Shown piece by piece: positions 61,722-64,000 of a stretch of 64,000 nt of DNA; positions within the stretch are counted from its first letter, which is position 1; the number at the start of each line of letters is the position of its first letter. The notes under the pieces are model-generated. The model did not search any database. It was not told the origin of the DNA and saw nothing but the letters and a program-made list of their open reading frames with translations. A program made the position numbers and the translations under genes. The DNA comes from Richelia intracellularis HH01 (GTDB taxonomy: Bacteria; Cyanobacteriota; Cyanobacteriia; Cyanobacteriales; Nostocaceae), in the NCBI RefSeq assembly GCF_000350105.1, contig NZ_CAIY01000027.1:124001-188000 (forward strand), given 5' to 3'.

Positions 61722-64000
61722 CTCACTTGTAATCACTAACAGGCTTTCAGATAAGTTGCTCAAATCTGCTATTACACTTTCAGTCACATCTTTATTTATA
61801 GCAGTATTAATATCTGTTATAGCCTTTTTGTGTAAGGTTTCTATAGCTTCTTCTGCTACAAATGATGTTGGTGTTTGCACAGCTTCTACAGCGACATTAG
61901 TACTATTATTCACTGCAGATGAATCCTGAATTTCCCATGATTGAGAATTAGCAGTGACCAAATTCTCTTTTTTCTCAGTTTTAATAGATAATTGGCTGGT
62001 AGATTCAACAGGGTTAATTTGAAGTTCTGGTGAATTTGACGGACAAGTGTTTACAATCGGGTTTAGTTTCTCGGAGATGGCAGAGTTTTTCTCTACTAGT
62101 TCAACTGCTTCCGCACCTATCAAATGGGAATACTCCTTTTGCATTAGTTGGAAAAAGTTTTTGGTGTATTCCACCTGCTGTTGCAAATATTGCTCATGAA
62201 CCCTCAAAGTATCACCCTGCTGAGAGTGGAATTGCTGTATGCTTTTATTTAAACTCTCAATCATCTTACATTTCAATTGAGTCATTTCTTTGCTAGAAGC
62301 ACTATGCGCAAACAAGGAATTTTTTTGCTGCATTAGTTTGAAAAAGCTGCGGGTATACTCTACCTGATGATTGAGATAATTACTATGAATTTCTAAATTA
62401 TCACTTTGATTTTGCTGAAATTCAGTCAGGACGTACTCTAAACTAGATAAAATGCTTTGATAATTATTGATTTTATGTTGATTCTGCATGTCTGACTGAG
62501 AATTGGGGAGAAGAGAAGCATGGGAAACCGAAGTTGGGATCTGGGATGATGAAGTTATTTCCGAATCATAACTTGTAATATTAGCTTTACTTTTCTCTTG
62601 AATATTATTAGCCTTTGCACTCAATTCGACCTTTCCTAATTTTTCTTCAGAAGATAAAATAGGTGCAGATTTTTTACCTTCCACTTTTACAGAACCATTT
62701 GTCTGGAAACCTATTGAACTTGAACTAACTTCACCCATTGGAACTATTTCTTTTAGTTCTAAATCTGGTTTTAGGATTTCCATGTTCAGTCTACCATTGC
62801 TATTTTTTCTAACTGTCTGAGTATAATTGCTACCCTTAGTACTTTGTATGTGATCTACCTGATCAATATTTTGCAATGCCTGTGCAAACCCTTGCTTGGT
62901 TTTATCAGACACATAGTTCATACCATTTAACTGGAACTTTAAACCCTTTTTGGTTTCCGTTTCTGGAAGTGGCTTAGGTATATAATAAGGATCAAGGTTT
63001 TGCAGACATAAACCAACTACTCGCAATTGTAGTACAGCTTGGCGTAATAAGTGATCACTATTTTTCTGAGCACTTGGATTTAGAGCAATCGCCAAATGAG
63101 GACGCTCACCCAAGATATCTTTCACTAAGTTAGTGAGAATCTTACGGGGACCAAATTCAATGAAACAATAACCACCTGCATCATAGATATTTTCAATTTC
63201 CTGTTTAAACAAGACAGGGTTGGAAATATGAGTTTCCAAAATTTTCTGAATCTCTGATGAAGTTTGTGGATATTCCTTCGCCGTCACATTCGTATATACA
63301 GGTACTTTGGGAATTTGGAACTCCACATCCTTAATAGCAATGGCAAATGACTTCTCGGCAAAAGCAATCAGAGGAGTATGGAATGCTGCTGCTACAGGTA
63401 GCAATACTGCATTGCTACCTTGTTGACGTAACAAGTCCTTTAGCTTATGGATATCTGCTGTAGGTCCTGCTAACACTACTTGCGTGGGGGAATTAAGATT
63501 AGCTATTGCAACCTTAGGAAATTGCTTTAGTATAGCCTCTATTATCTCTAACTCTGACTTTACTGCCAACATGGTACCAGTATCATAGTTGGGATATTGA
63601 GGAGCTGCCATAGCCTGTCCACGAGACTTTACTAGGAAGCAATAATCTTCATCAGTTAGTACTTCTGCGGCCCATAATGCTGTTAATTCCCCAAAACTGT
63701 GTCCAGCAACAAAATCGGCTTTAAATCCGGCTTGTTTAAGAATTTTATACAGCCCAGAACTCAACAGACCAATGGCAGGTTGTGCATATTCTGTCCTTTG
63801 TAGTGCAGCAGCTTGACTATTTCTTTCCATCTCAGTGAATACCGGATTGGGAAATACAACTTCGGATAATGGCTTTAATTTCTCTTGCAGCAACAGACCA
63901 TCCATGTAACTATACATTTGCCGCATTTGTGGAAAGTTCATCACAATTTCCTTACCCATTTCCAGGTATTGGCTACCTTGGCCGGAGAATAAAGCTACTA

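Larger units (their letters stand above)
60332..64000 (-). pseudogene. AT-ACP-ACP-pseudo-KR polyketide synthase subunit of the hgl cluster (5' end outside window; poly(A) frameshift)
   Basis: The frame is open to the window edge. Order (N to C): AT with VALFSGQGSQ (edge) and VAGHSFGELTALW; a ~370-residue linker with two ~40-residue helical repeats (EYTRSFFKLMQ / EYTKNFFQLMQ); two ACPs each with LGIDSIKRVEIMGA. The first frame then stops at 61071, just after a run of nine A's (T9, 61095-61103). Removing one A joins it to a frame running through 60332, which encodes a pseudo-KR (EGYIAIITDDG, RLDGAFGLEQKINFGA, EVAYGPQGRLTL). With eight A's it is one multidomain protein of the PfaA/HglE class. 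It is the initiating or extending subunit that carries the growing chain. Gene name hglE or hglF/G is not assigned, as I cannot see the KS. Confidence 0.8.

Overview
The window is chromosomal DNA of a heterocyst-forming (Nostocales) cyanobacterium. The evidence is a heterocyst glycolipid synthase cluster (hglD-hglC-hglA-hglB/hetM plus an AT-ACP-ACP PKS) next to hetI, with DevC/DevA-type ABC transporter genes, PII (glnB), Ycf54 (chlorophyll synthesis) and several genes of unknown function typical of cyanobacteria. The DNA is very AT-rich. By my count only about 63% of it is coding, and only about 54% left of position 48,700, with gene-free gaps of 1-2 kb between nearly every operon. No transposase, tRNA, rRNA or CRISPR was seen. 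This is the profile of a diazotrophic symbiont whose genome is shrinking. A Richelia-type diatom symbiont fits best, with Nostoc azollae or Raphidiopsis as weaker alternatives; this is inference from the sequence alone.

Layout. 1-13.6 kb: the 3' part of a GGDEF response regulator, a ProA-like protein lacking the catalytic cysteine, a YbjN-like protein, a LipM-like lipoyl/octanoyl transferase, DUF3288, a NUDIX hydrolase, then folD, a GGPP synthase gene and a DUF212 phosphatase-like gene, then a SPOR-like exported protein and ycf54. 14.5-23.5 kb: a homologue of plant 'pathogen-related protein', pdxJ, recN divergent from an ABC1/UbiB kinase, and a hot-dog thioesterase. 24.6-27.1 kb: a HopA1-like gene and an APH-like kinase gene, the pair that dehydrates Ser/Thr in class V lanthipeptides and thioviridamide-like RiPPs. 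28.5-38.3 kb: a coiled-coil TerB-C protein, folK-DUF3326-CPBP protease, an aspartyl beta-hydroxylase and a GH3-family adenylating enzyme. 38.7-47.3 kb: devC-like, devA-like, a frameshifted coiled-coil membrane gene, glnB, an XTP pyrophosphatase and a phosphohexomutase. 48.7-64 kb: hetI and, convergent to it, the hgl cluster, whose 5' end lies outside the window.

How the hgl genes work together. HetI primes the ACPs. The AT-ACP-ACP protein, HglC (KS-CLF-AT), HglD (KR-DH) and HglA (PfaD-type enoyl reductase) build the long acyl chain. HglB/HetM carries an ACP and a reductase that releases the chain as the fatty alcohol of the heterocyst glycolipid layer. hetN, which sits between hetM and hetI in Anabaena PCC 7120, is absent here.

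Most unusual. (1) Three genes, two of them in the glycolipid cluster, are broken by single-base frameshifts at poly(A) tracts (A7, A7, A9). Each would be restored by exactly eight A's, so the cause is either miscounted homopolymers or expression rescued by polymerase slippage. (2) The HopA1/APH pair has no visible precursor gene, and its kinase has lost the catalytic Asp of the HxD motif. (3) Eleven long, nearly perfect inverted repeats of unrelated sequence (stems of 15-32 bp) stand in the gaps, several where no gene needs a terminator. (4) Two ACP domains share a perfect 185-bp direct repeat.
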